Positions 43,624 through 52,108 of a stretch of DNA of 64,000 nt are shown here, piece by piece. Position numbers and translations under genes: made by a program. Under the pieces are notes generated by a model that ran no database searches, was not told the DNA's origin, and saw nothing but the letters and a program-made list of their open reading frames with translations. This DNA comes from CATOSP01 sp965237775 (GTDB lineage Bacteria > Chloroflexota > Dehalococcoidia > Lucifugimonadales > UBA3495): contig OZ250155.1 of NCBI GenBank assembly GCA_965237775.1, forward strand, positions 868,001-932,000. The letters are read 5' to 3'. The first letter of the stretch is position 1. Every line of letters starts with the position of its first letter.

Positions 43624-44577
43624 ATGGGATTCAAACTTGTAATCTGCCCTCCTAACTATCAAGAGCACTGGCCGGACCGGCTGCGTGAGGAGATACCCGA
43701 CGTTGAGGTCCACCTCTGCCCCACCGTGGGAGAGGCCATGGAAGTGATCGGAGACGCTGACGCCGCATTCGGAGATATCGTTCCCGAATTGCTGGAGCGC
43801 GCGCATAACCTCAAGTGGATTGCCTGTCCCCAGGCCGGTCCCAGGGCAGGCTATTACCATGAATCGCTAATCGAAAGCGAGGTCGTGGTAACCAACACCC
43901 GGGAAATATATAACGACCACATAAGCGCCCACATCATGTCGCTACTGTTGGCGTTCGCGCGAGGTTTGCAAGTGTATATCCCTCAGCAGGTAGAGGGCAC
44001 GTGGCGGCAGGGCTACGACTCCATATACTTGCCGGAGGCCACCGCGGTTGTGGTTGGTGTCGGCGGCATTGGCGGGGAAACGGCGCGATTATGCTCCGAA
44101 TTCGGCATGACGGTCCTGGCCGTCGATCCCAGGCTGCCCACTCCCACTCAGGGGGTGGCCGAGTTGCACCGCCCAGACTCTTTGTTAGACGTACTGCCCC
44201 GAGGCGACTTCGTCATCGTGACCGTCCCTGAGACACCTGAGACCCAGGGGATGTTCGGGTCCACCCAATTTCAGGCGATGAAGAACAGTGGGTTCTTTAT
44301 CAATATAGGCCGCGGAGCCACGGTAATTCTCGACGACCTGGTGGATGCGCTAAGAGGGGGCGAGATCGCTGGAGCGGGCCTAGACGTGTTCCAGGTTGAA
44401 CCGTTGCCTGCGGAACACCCCCTCTGGTCCATGCCTGGTGTCCTGATTACGCCTCACGTTGCCGGTGATGGTCCTTATCTTGACGACCGGCGCACCGAGC
44501 TGTTTATCGATAACTGCAAGCGGTTCGACGAAGGCAGGGACCTGCGGAACGTTGTGGACAAGGCCAACTGGTTCTAG
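43624..44577 (+). CDS. D-isomer-specific 2-hydroxyacid dehydrogenase
   Basis: The 317-residue enzyme should reduce a 2-oxo acid with NAD(P)H or do the reverse. The Rossmann motif is VGVGGIGGETARL (about 145). NIGRGATVILDDLVDAL holds the catalytic Arg region, LDVFQVEPLPAEHPLW the Glu, and ITPHVAGDG the catalytic His (about 278). The frame begins at 43579, but GGGGGA stands just before the ATG at 43624. The substrate cannot be named. A strong hairpin terminator follows. Confidence 0.9.
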   Translation: MGFKLVICPPNYQEHWPDRLREEIPDVEVHLCPTVGEAMEVIGDADAAFGDIVPELLERAHNLKWIACPQAGPRAGYYHESLIESEVVVTNTREIYNDHISAHIMSLLLAFARGLQVYIPQQVEGTWRQGYDSIYLPEATAVVVGVGGIGGETARLCSEFGMTVLAVDPRLPTPTQGVAELHRPDSLLDVLPRGDFVIVTVPETPETQGMFGSTQFQAMKNSGFFINIGRGATVILDDLVDALRGGEIAGAGLDVFQVEPLPAEHPLWSMPGVLITPHVAGDGPYLDDRRTELFIDNCKRFDEGRDLRNVVDKANWF

Positions 44578-44617
44578 ACCGCCCGCTTTCGGGCAAGCCC
44601 ACAACCTAGTCGAATAG

Positions 44618-44656
44618 AACGCCCCCGGACCCCTTTGGAGGGGAACCGGGGGCGTT
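44618..44656. terminator. Strong hairpin, probable bidirectional terminator
   Basis: AACGCCCCCGG pairs perfectly with CCGGGGGCGTT, with an inner CCCCT/AGGGG stem. It lies between the convergent dehydrogenase and GMC oxidoreductase genes. The T tracts are weak. Confidence 0.75.
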
Positions 44657-44713
44657 GCTATGTGCCGGTTGGTAGGGCCTAACGGCGGAGTATTACCGCC
44701 GCGCCGTCGGCGC

Positions 44714-46264
44714 TTAGGAACCCTGAATGATAAATTCGGAGATGCGCTCCCCGATCATCATGGTGGTAACGTTGGTGTTGGCCCGGATGCAGTCCGGCAT
44801 GATGGAGGCGTCGACTACGCGAATCCCCTCCAGTCCGTGGACCTTTCCGTATTGGTCAACCACCGCCATAGGGTCGGATGCGGGTCCCATCTTACAGGTG
44901 CAGGAGATGTGTTGAGAGGTGGTAACTTCCTTCCTCATCCACGTGTCGAGGGCCTCATCTGAGGCCAGATCCGTGTCGGTCGGGTCCACACGCTCTTGGA
45001 TGATGTCTTTGAACGACTCGTGCTCGCCCAGGCCCACGCAGATTCTCACCGATTCCCGTAGCCGCTTCCGGTCGAACTCCTCTTCCAGGTAGTGGTATTC
45101 CAGAATCGGCTGATCGGATGGGTCGGTGGAGGCGAGCCGCAGCTCTCCGGCGCCCACTGCCAGGTATATGCCGGCGGTCATGCGGATGCCCAGTGGCTCC
45201 ATGCGGTTGCCGCCCCGGTTCACCCGCTCTGTGGCGTATGACTGCATGGATATCTTCATGTCGTTGCGCAGGTCAGAGTCTGCCGCCGTGTAGCGCAGCG
45301 TGAGTTGCATCCTGGGGGCCAGACCGTCGAGGTCCACCTCGGGCTTGGTGCGCCAGGTGACCCAAACGCCGGGGTGGTCGCGCATGTTCTGGCCGATGCC
45401 AGGCTTGTCTGAAATGACGGGAATGCCCAGGCCGCGCAGGTGGCCGGCGGGGCCGACCCCTGAGAGCATCAGAATCTGGGGAGAGCCGATTGCGCCGGCT
45501 GACAGGATGATCTCGTCACCCTCTACGACGAATCTCTCTCCTCCGCTCTCCAACTCCACGCCGGTTGCCTGATTGCCCTCGAATACAATCCGGTGGACCG
45601 TGCAGTCGGGCCGGATCGTCAGGTTGAGGCGGTGCCTGGCCTGGTCCAGGTAACCCAGCGCGGTGCTCATACGAATGCCATTGGGGTTGTTGAGCGGGGT
45701 CGGGCCCACCCCCCAGGAGTCTGGGTGATTGTGGTCAGGGCAGTCGGGGTAGCCCGCCGCGGTTGCCGCCTCATGGAAGGCTACCTGTGCCGGGAGCCAG
45801 GTCTCTCTCTTGAAACGGTGCATCACGATTGGACCGTCTGAGTTGTGGAAGTCGTCGGTGCCGAAGTCGGTGTCGGTCTCGATCTTGCGGAAATAGGGGA
45901 TCAGTTTTTGGAACTCCCATTCGTCGTTGCCGAAGGAGGCCCAGGTGTCGTAGTCTTCGGGGACGCCGCGTAGGAACACCTGGCCGTTGATGGCGCTGGA
46001 GCCGCCGGTGACCTTGCCCCTGGGCACCATCATCAGCGGGGCGTCTTCAGTACCCTTACCGACAAACTGCCAATTATGGTCGCTGGTCATGACATCGGCT
46101 TCGGTGGCGTAGCCGAACTTTACCTCTTCTGGGAGGTGTTCGAAGTTGGGGTAGTCATGGCCTGCTTCCAACAACAACACCGACCGGTTAGGGTCCTCGG
46201 ACAGACGGGTTGCGAGGATCGACCCAGCCGATCCCGCGCCTATGACGATTTTGTCGTATTTCAT
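44714..46264 (-). CDS. GMC-family FAD oxidoreductase (choline dehydrogenase-like)
   Basis: The 516-residue flavoenzyme oxidises an alcohol. The FAD site is IVIGAGSAGSILATRLSED at the N-terminus, followed by LLLEAGHD. GMC signature 1 is PRGKVTGGSSAINGQVFLRG (about 85-105) and signature 2 is GAIGSPQILMLSGVGP (about 255). The C-terminal active site has TSQHISCTCKMGPASDPMAV and VVDASIMPDCIRANTNVTTM. The substrate is unknown. It might be choline-like, giving betaine, which would fit the nearby Grd-type genes, but that is speculation. The Grx-DinB selenoprotein gene is 30 bases upstream on the same strand. Confidence 0.9.
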   Translation of the reverse strand: MKYDKIVIGAGSAGSILATRLSEDPNRSVLLLEAGHDYPNFEHLPEEVKFGYATEADVMTSDHNWQFVGKGTEDAPLMMVPRGKVTGGSSAINGQVFLRGVPEDYDTWASFGNDEWEFQKLIPYFRKIETDTDFGTDDFHNSDGPIVMHRFKRETWLPAQVAFHEAATAAGYPDCPDHNHPDSWGVGPTPLNNPNGIRMSTALGYLDQARHRLNLTIRPDCTVHRIVFEGNQATGVELESGGERFVVEGDEIILSAGAIGSPQILMLSGVGPAGHLRGLGIPVISDKPGIGQNMRDHPGVWVTWRTKPEVDLDGLAPRMQLTLRYTAADSDLRNDMKISMQSYATERVNRGGNRMEPLGIRMTAGIYLAVGAGELRLASTDPSDQPILEYHYLEEEFDRKRLRESVRICVGLGEHESFKDIIQERVDPTDTDLASDEALDTWMRKEVTTSQHISCTCKMGPASDPMAVVDQYGKVHGLEGIRVVDASIMPDCIRANTNVTTMMIGERISEFIIQGS

Positions 46265-46294
46265 GGTTCCTCCAAGTGGAGTTGTATCTAGAGT

Positions 46295-47056
46295 CTAGAT
46301 CAACGCTTCGGGCGTCACGATCCCTTCCATGTCCGCCTCGGTGGCCGGGTTTTCCAGGGTCAGCCCCAGGTCTTCCTGCATGAAGTAGTAGACCTGTTTG
46401 AGGTGGTGCGTGCTGTGGCTAAGGATAATGTTCAACAACTCCAGCACGGTTACCTCGCCGCCGTAGTGCGCCGGGACCACGCGGTCGAAGCCCTCCTCGT
46501 TGCCGCTGGCCAGGAACTCCCGGATGTCCTTCAGCACACCTTCGCCGTAGTTGACGATGGCGTCAGCGGAAACCACGCTCTTCAACCGCTGGTTGGAGGC
46601 CGCCATGTCCTCGGTGCTCATGCTGCCGTGTTCGTGACTGAGGTATGCTAGTTCTGGGAAGGACACTACGTGGACGATCAGGTCCCGGGCCGACTGAGGC
46701 CGCCAGGGAATCATCCCGGAAAGTTGGTCTTCAGATAGCTGGCAAGTGGCCCGCATGGCCGCCCCCAGGATCCCCGTGTATTTCTCAGAAAGCCAATCAG
46801 TTTTCCCAGACAGGTCCACCTGAATGTCCAGCTTCAGGGCTGGAACCAGCTTCTTCGGGTAGTAGCCGATGATAACATCGTCATCGTCGATGATGGTAAC
46901 AGGGACCGACTTGATGTCGCGGCTCCTGAGGTATTCCACTGCTTCGGGGTCGGTTGCCAGGTCGTGGTGCTCGAACTGAACACCGTTGGACGTGAGGAAC
47001 TCCTCCAGCGTCCTGCAGCTAAATCAACCAGGGTTGGTGTAGACTTGCACCTTCAT
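46295..47056 (-). CDS. Selenoprotein: glutaredoxin-like (UxxC) fused to a DinB-like domain
   Basis: The ATG at 47056 has AGGAG seven bases upstream. It reads MKVQVYTNPG, then TGA at 47026-47024, then FSCRTLEEFLTSNGVQFEHH and onward to the stop at 46295 (253 residues). Glutaredoxins have CxxC here, so the TGA stands at the first catalytic Cys and gives U-F-S-C. The SVPVTIIDDDDVIIGY segment completes the Grx fold (cis-Pro VPVT). From about residue 85 on is a DinB-like four-helix domain: GILGAAMRATCQLSEDQLSG, DLIVHVVSFPELAYL, NIILSHSTHHLKQVYYFMQE with metal-site His. A hairpin with a GU loop lies 11-36 bases after the TGA. Automated callers would start only after the TGA (46939). A thiol-transferase or detoxification role is inferred. 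Confidence 0.85.
46988..47013 (-). promoter_or_regulatory. Candidate bacterial SECIS hairpin of the Grx-DinB gene
   Basis: On the minus strand GGACG pairs with CGTCC and AGGA with TCCT around a GU loop. The loop lies 24-25 bases after the Sec TGA. A GU in the apical loop at this distance is the known SelB-binding feature. Confidence 0.7.
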
Positions 47057-47381
47057 GATTCACTCCTAATGTGTTTCGACTCTCGCATGGGCTGACCGGA
47101 GCGAGAAAGGCCCATTCCCGTAGCCAATTCCACGGGATTGCCAACCGATGGTAGCGTAAAGGGAAGCTACCATCGTGTCAACAACGCATGGGGACAGGGT
47201 CCACTGGACAATAGCCACTAACCACCGGCCACTGACGCAAATGGAGGTCGCCGTAGTGGGTTATACTTGCCCAAATCCACGACCATGAGAGTGGGCCATC
47301 ATCAACCCAGCATCCGGTTCCAACGATAACGACGCGCTGGATGAAGACCGGCGTCACCCCCGCCAACCCTTCGATCCAGCA
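47057..47381. other. Intergenic region with an inverted repeat and a dispersed repeat
   Basis: CGATGGTAGC (47146-47155) and GCTACCATCG (47166-47175) form a perfect 10-bp inverted repeat with a 10-base loop, between divergent genes. At 47200-47229 is a second copy of the repeat found inside sppA. No gene is seen. Confidence 0.6.
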
Positions 47382-48212
47382 TTGGTCCGGGGTGTCCTTG
47401 GCCCCAAGCGGCTGTTGTCCGTTGAGTTGCTGGGAAACGGCAAGAGCAACACCAGCTACAAAGTGCTGGCCGACAATGGCGCGGCCTACGTGCTCAGGCT
47501 CTACAGCCAAGGAAGTCCGGCGCGAGAGGCGAAGATCATGGATTTGGTACGAGATTTTGTGCCAGTCCCCGCCGAACTCGGCCGAGGGGACACGTGGTCA
47601 CTCACTACTTTCCTGGATGGAGATATCCTGGAACGGAGGCCGGAGCATTCGGGAAAGGCTGCTGAGGCGCTGGCGCGGATCGCTTCGGTGGCGCTTGATT
47701 CGCCCGGCTGGATCAATCCAGACGGGACGGTTTCCCCGTTTCCCTTTAACGGAATAGGCGGCTACGTGAGCGGCATGTTGGACCGAGAAGAGGTGCTCCG
47801 TTGGACCGGGCGGGAAATCGCGGAAGCCGTCGCGAAGACGGTCTCGGATGCGCCGGATCTGATCGCCGAGCTTGACGCTCAAAGCTGTCTGGTCCACGGC
47901 GACTTCAACCCAACCAATATCCTCATCAAGGATGGGGAGGTGAGCGGGGTCCTAGACTGGGAATACTCGCATTCCGGGACGCCGTTCATGGACGTCGGCA
48001 ACCTGATTCGGCATACCAGGGAGAGCTACCATCCGCTCATCGAGCAGGGTCTCAGCGTGGGGGGAATGAACTTACCCGAAGACTGGCTACGCCGTGCCCG
48101 GTTGGTCGACCTGACCAGCCACCTGGAGTTTCTCACAACGGCGAGGTCGGACGCCTTCAAGCGCGAGTGCGTGGGGAGAATCGAAGCATTTCTGAGGACT
48201 TTCGGAAGTTGA
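47382..48212 (+). CDS. Aminoglycoside-phosphotransferase (APH) family kinase
   Basis: The 276-residue protein has the kinase-like fold. LLGNGKSNTSYKVL (about 15) is the glycine-rich loop and AYVLRLYSQ the ATP-contacting strand. The Brenner motif is SCLVHGDFNPTNILI (about 167) and the metal site is GVLDWEYSHSGTPFMDVGNL (about 186). APH-fold members act on drugs, sugars, choline or homoserine, so the substrate is open. The frame is open about 95 bases upstream of the TTG at 47382 without an ATG, so the start is uncertain. Confidence 0.85.
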   Translation: MVRGVLGPKRLLSVELLGNGKSNTSYKVLADNGAAYVLRLYSQGSPAREAKIMDLVRDFVPVPAELGRGDTWSLTTFLDGDILERRPEHSGKAAEALARIASVALDSPGWINPDGTVSPFPFNGIGGYVSGMLDREEVLRWTGREIAEAVAKTVSDAPDLIAELDAQSCLVHGDFNPTNILIKDGEVSGVLDWEYSHSGTPFMDVGNLIRHTRESYHPLIEQGLSVGGMNLPEDWLRRARLVDLTSHLEFLTTARSDAFKRECVGRIEAFLRTFGS

Positions 48213-48220
48213 GAATAAGG

Positions 48221-48250
48221 GAAGGGGGATGGTCTGGACCATCCCCCTTC
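48221..48250. terminator. Perfect hairpin, bidirectional terminator
   Basis: GAAGGGGGATGGT and ACCATCCCCCTTC form a 13-bp stem with a CTGG loop. It lies between convergent genes ending at 48212 and 48255. Confidence 0.8.
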
Positions 48251-48254
48251 GGTA

Positions 48255-49253
48255 CTATAGGTTAATCGGATGCTCCTCGTAGTCCTTTTCCTTGTTGTAG
48301 ACCTGAATGCGGTGGCGTGCCGACTCTAGTACGAAGAGTCTGTCGTTTTCGTCCACCTTCACCGCCACGGGACGCCGGAACCGCCATTCGGGCTCCATGT
48401 TGGCCCTGCGCCTCGCCTTTACGATATCAGGGTTGGCGTCGATGTACGTTTGGGTCCAAGGAGAGGGCTCCTGGGCGTCTCCGACCAGTGTGGCTATGAA
48501 CGCCCCGTCGGGGCCGTACACCTGCACCCGGTGATTCCCCCAGTCGGTGACAAACACGTCGCCGTCCGAGTCAACCGCAACTCCCGAGGGCCTGTTCAGG
48601 TCTCCCACCCGCAGGTCAGAGCCTCCGAACTGCCGGAGATACTGCCCCGTGGAGGAGAACTTCTGGATGCGGTCGTTTTGCCAGTCGGCCACGTAGACGC
48701 CGCCGTCCCGGTCAACGGTGATTCCCCAGGGCATGTCCAACTGGCCTTCCCCGCTCCCGTGGCTGCCGAAAGACCCCAGGAAAGCGCCCTCTTTGGTGAA
48801 TTTCTTTACCTGGTGGTCCAGGCTGTTCACGACGTAGAGATTGTCGTCAGCATCGAAGGCTAACCCCGAAGGGCCATTCAACTCTCCGTCGCCCGTCCCT
48901 GGGCTGCCCCAACTGGTCACGAACGTGCCCGACGCATCGAATACGGAGATGCGATGCAATTGCTCGTCGGAGACGTAGAGGTTCTCCGCGCTGTCCTTGG
49001 TGATAGAGCGGGGCCAAATGAACTGTCCATCACCCGCGCCGAAGCCGCCGAATTGCCCCTGGAAGTCGTGGGTCAGGGTTACCCTTGTAATACGCTGGCC
49101 TATCTCTTCCATGCCCCGGCTCAGGACGAATATGACCCCGTCCGGCCCCAGGACAAAGTCCTGGGGCGACCAGAATCCCTGACCCGCCATGGCGTACATT
49201 CCGATGCAATAGCTGTAGTCGAAGACCCGCCCTGCCGCAACCGTTGTCAGCAT
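48255..49253 (-). CDS. NHL-repeat beta-propeller protein
   Basis: The 332-residue protein has six NHL-type blades, such as FGGFGAGDGQFIWPRSITKD, WGSPGTGDGELNGPSGLAFD, FGSHGSGEGQLDMPWGITVD, VGDLNRPSGVAVDSDGDVFV, and FRRPVAVKVDENDRLFVLES. NHL propellers bind proteins, nucleic acids or glycans. Some are lyases such as peptidyl-hydroxyglycine lyase. No signal peptide is clear. It precedes no obvious partner, although the DUF1501/DUF1800 pair lies upstream on the same strand. Confidence 0.88.
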   Translation of the reverse strand: MLTTVAAGRVFDYSYCIGMYAMAGQGFWSPQDFVLGPDGVIFVLSRGMEEIGQRITRVTLTHDFQGQFGGFGAGDGQFIWPRSITKDSAENLYVSDEQLHRISVFDASGTFVTSWGSPGTGDGELNGPSGLAFDADDNLYVVNSLDHQVKKFTKEGAFLGSFGSHGSGEGQLDMPWGITVDRDGGVYVADWQNDRIQKFSSTGQYLRQFGGSDLRVGDLNRPSGVAVDSDGDVFVTDWGNHRVQVYGPDGAFIATLVGDAQEPSPWTQTYIDANPDIVKARRRANMEPEWRFRRPVAVKVDENDRLFVLESARHRIQVYNKEKDYEEHPINL

Positions 49254-49304
49254 GGCTACCTCCCCTTGACCGTTACGAATAAACCGGTGGCGCGAAGCGA
49301 CCGG

Positions 49305-50435
49305 CTAGATGAAGTCCAGTTGCTCGAAATTGCCGCCAACTATCGGCGCGGGGTCCAGCCCCAGCCATTTGTCTACGACGGTGGCGTAGAAGCCCCTGAA
49401 ATCGTAGTTGGGGGCGAGGTCCCCCTGCTGCAGGTCTTCGGGTTTCAGCGACGGGTAGTTGCTGTACATGCCGCCGTTGACCTGATCGCCGATGACGAAG
49501 GCAACTCCGCCTGCGCCGTGGTCGGTGCCGGTGCCGTTGTCGCGGACGCGGCGGCCGAACTCGGTGAACATGACCATGATCAGGTTCTCGCCGGCGTTGT
49601 GCTCCTGAAGGTCGAGGAAAAAGTCGCTGATGGCCCTGGACGTATCGATCCACAGGTTGGTATGCATCGGCGGCTGGTTGAAATGCGTGTCGAAGCTGCC
49701 GTGCGCCGTGTAAAAAAGCTGCGTCCCCAGGTCCGCCAGGTACACCTGGGCTATGCTCCTGAGGTTCTTGGCGATGGGGGTATCGGCGTACTCCACCGTG
49801 GAGGAATACTTTTCCGGCGCGACCTTCAGAATGTCCGCGCCCCTCAGAGCGTCCCGGCCGGTCTGCCCAAGGTAGTCCATAGTGGGTCCGGTGCCGACGG
49901 CAGGGGCGTACATGCGGGCGAACCGTTCAAGTAGCTTGTCCCGGTCCCCCGCCATGCCCGGAACGTCGGACATGACTCCGTAGGACTCCAGATTGGACAC
50001 GGACGTCACCGGCACTCCCCGCAAGGCCAGGGCCCGGGGCAATCCCTGTCCGAAGTTGATACCCTTCAGCACGTTGTCCCCGGTGGGGTCCAAGTCCCGG
50101 ATCACTTTACCTGCCCAGCCTTCGGTGCCAACCTTATCAGGCTCGCAGGTGTGCCAGATGTCCATTGACCGGAAGTGGGAACGAGGAGAATTCTCGTACC
50201 CGATGCCATGGATTATCGCGACCTTCCCCTGGTCGTACAGCTCCTTCACCGGACCCATGTTTGGGTTGAAGGCAAGTTGGTCGTCGATGGGCAGCACCTG
50301 GTCTTCTGGGATACCCACCCGGGGACGTGCGTCCCGGTAGTGGGGATCGGTGTAGGGGATAATCGTGTTGAGGTAGTCGTTTGCTCCCGTGAGTTGGAAA
50401 ACTACGACCACCGGGTCTTTCTTAGTCGTTGTCAT
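49305..50435 (-). CDS. DUF1501 family protein
   Basis: The 376-residue protein matches DUF1501, a sulfatase/alkaline phosphatase-like fold: VVVVFQLTGANDYLNTIIPY, LAFNPNMGPVKELYDQGKVA, YENSPRSHFRSMDIWHT, TAHGSFDTHFNQPPMHTNLW, and MVMFTEFGRRVRDNGTGTDH. It is the usual partner of DUF1800, which lies 47 bases upstream. The family commonly carries a Tat signal. This member starts directly at the domain without one, so it may be cytoplasmic. Confidence 0.9.
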   Translation of the reverse strand: MTTTKKDPVVVVFQLTGANDYLNTIIPYTDPHYRDARPRVGIPEDQVLPIDDQLAFNPNMGPVKELYDQGKVAIIHGIGYENSPRSHFRSMDIWHTCEPDKVGTEGWAGKVIRDLDPTGDNVLKGINFGQGLPRALALRGVPVTSVSNLESYGVMSDVPGMAGDRDKLLERFARMYAPAVGTGPTMDYLGQTGRDALRGADILKVAPEKYSSTVEYADTPIAKNLRSIAQVYLADLGTQLFYTAHGSFDTHFNQPPMHTNLWIDTSRAISDFFLDLQEHNAGENLIMVMFTEFGRRVRDNGTGTDHGAGGVAFVIGDQVNGGMYSNYPSLKPEDLQQGDLAPNYDFRGFYATVVDKWLGLDPAPIVGGNFEQLDFI

Positions 50436-50482
50436 TGGTCACTCTCCCACGACGTATCGTTGTCTGTGTTCCGGATCAGAGT

Positions 50483-51886
50483 CTAGGCAAACTGAAAGTC
50501 TCTGGAGGCGGCGATCAGGGCCAACATAACGCCGATGCGCTGTTCCGACTCTCTAGCGTTCTCGTCCGAGTCCCAGTGGAGGTCTCCGCCTTCTTCCGCC
50601 TGTTCAATGAGCTCACGCCTGGTGATCTCGCTGACTTCGATGGGTCCCACCAACTCCAGGCAGGTTTCCACGAACTCGGCCGCGGTGGCGGCATTCCTCT
50701 CCCGGAGTCCGTCAACGATGGACTTGATACCGGGCAGAGAGGTGTTGCCCATGAGGTTCGCGGCAAAATTCACCCGGCGCACCAGGGAACCGCCGTCGAT
50801 CCACTCCGATCCCGTGTGCCAACTCTCGACGCTGGGCGGGTTCAGGAGTTCCTGGCCCTGATACGCGCACTCGAAGGCGAGGGCAGGGAAGCCGGGTCTC
50901 GGTTTGTTGTAGCTGCCGGCCAGCCGGGCGGTGCTAACCACCAACTCGGCGGGACTCTTCACGTGTTCAAACTGCGCCTCTTTGAAGAAATCGGACGTGA
51001 ACAGCACGCTAAGCACGGCTCGGATATCGAAGTCTGAGTCCTCGTAGGCTTGGACCAGTGTGTCGATAGCTTCCGGGTCTCTCGGCGGCGTGATGTTCCA
51101 GCTAGGCACCTGAGGTTCGTCCGCCACGAAGAAATTGTAGAGATGACGGGCGAGGAATTTAGCCGTCGCTGGCTGCCGCACGACGATCTGAATGATGTCG
51201 TCGCCGTCTAGGTTGCCGTCGTGCCCCAGGAAGGTCTTTTCACCGTCGTCGTGGTCCTCGGGCCTATACTCGAAGTTCCAGTAGAACCGTCCCAGGGGAT
51301 TCCTGGGAATCTTTGGCGCGATGGTCCATCCGGTGAAGGCCCTGGACGCTTCCTTGATGTCGTCCTCGGAATAGTTGCCGACACCCATGGAGAACAATTC
51401 CAGAAGCTCCCGACCCCAGTTCTCATTAATTGCCCCACGGTGGTTGCCGTTGTTGTCGAGCCAATAGATCATCGCGGGGTTCTTGGCTAGTTCGATCAGC
51501 AGGTCCGGGAACCGGCCCAAGCCGTGCTCCCTGAACATCTTGATCTGCTGCGTAAGTTCCGGTGGGTTATCCACCTTGGAGTTTCCGGTGGCGAAGAGTT
51601 GATGCCAGAAGAGGGCTATCTTCTCTTCCAAGGGGCGGTGAGTGTTTATCATGCGGTACACCCAGTCCGCCTGATTCACCGGGGGCGCAAGAGCGCCTTC
51701 CATTCCCGGGAAGTATCTGTAAAGGACGTTCTCGTCTACAGGTGGGTGAGCTTCGGGGTTGAGCAAGTCTTCCACGGTGGCTTCGTACCCTGCCGCTGCC
51801 CGCCGTTCCAGTTCGTCGTAAGACGCCCCGAAACCTGCCCGGCGCATCAAGTGGCCCATTAGCGCTATCTCGTCTCGACTGGGCAT
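50483..51886 (-). CDS. DUF1800 family protein
   Basis: The 467-residue protein matches DUF1800: HLMRRAGFGASYDELERRAA, EKIALFWHQLFATGNSKVDN, MIYWLDNNGNHRGAINENWG, RELLELFSMGVGNYSEDDIK, and ASRAFTGWTIAPKIPRNPLG. The function is unknown. The pair with DUF1501 is conserved in many phyla and probably acts together. AGGAGGAG precedes two ATGs (51889, 51886). The second has better spacing. Confidence 0.9.
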   Translation of the reverse strand: MPSRDEIALMGHLMRRAGFGASYDELERRAAAGYEATVEDLLNPEAHPPVDENVLYRYFPGMEGALAPPVNQADWVYRMINTHRPLEEKIALFWHQLFATGNSKVDNPPELTQQIKMFREHGLGRFPDLLIELAKNPAMIYWLDNNGNHRGAINENWGRELLELFSMGVGNYSEDDIKEASRAFTGWTIAPKIPRNPLGRFYWNFEYRPEDHDDGEKTFLGHDGNLDGDDIIQIVVRQPATAKFLARHLYNFFVADEPQVPSWNITPPRDPEAIDTLVQAYEDSDFDIRAVLSVLFTSDFFKEAQFEHVKSPAELVVSTARLAGSYNKPRPGFPALAFECAYQGQELLNPPSVESWHTGSEWIDGGSLVRRVNFAANLMGNTSLPGIKSIVDGLRERNAATAAEFVETCLELVGPIEVSEITRRELIEQAEEGGDLHWDSDENARESEQRIGVMLALIAASRDFQFA

Positions 51887-52108
51887 CATTCTCCTCCTAT
51901 TCCCACAGACCGGACCCTGATGTTGCACTTTCTAAAGCGAGTGATTGAATCCTGAGCCGATTATCTCAATCCTACGTTTGGGGTAGGTGCATGTCAAGCG
52001 CGTATTGGCGCAGGGTCATCTAATGGTTCCGGTTCGGCCATAGTCCCCCCGTTTGGCGAAATGGGGATTTCCCCTGACCTTGTCTAAATCACGGACCACC
52101 TGCGGCCT

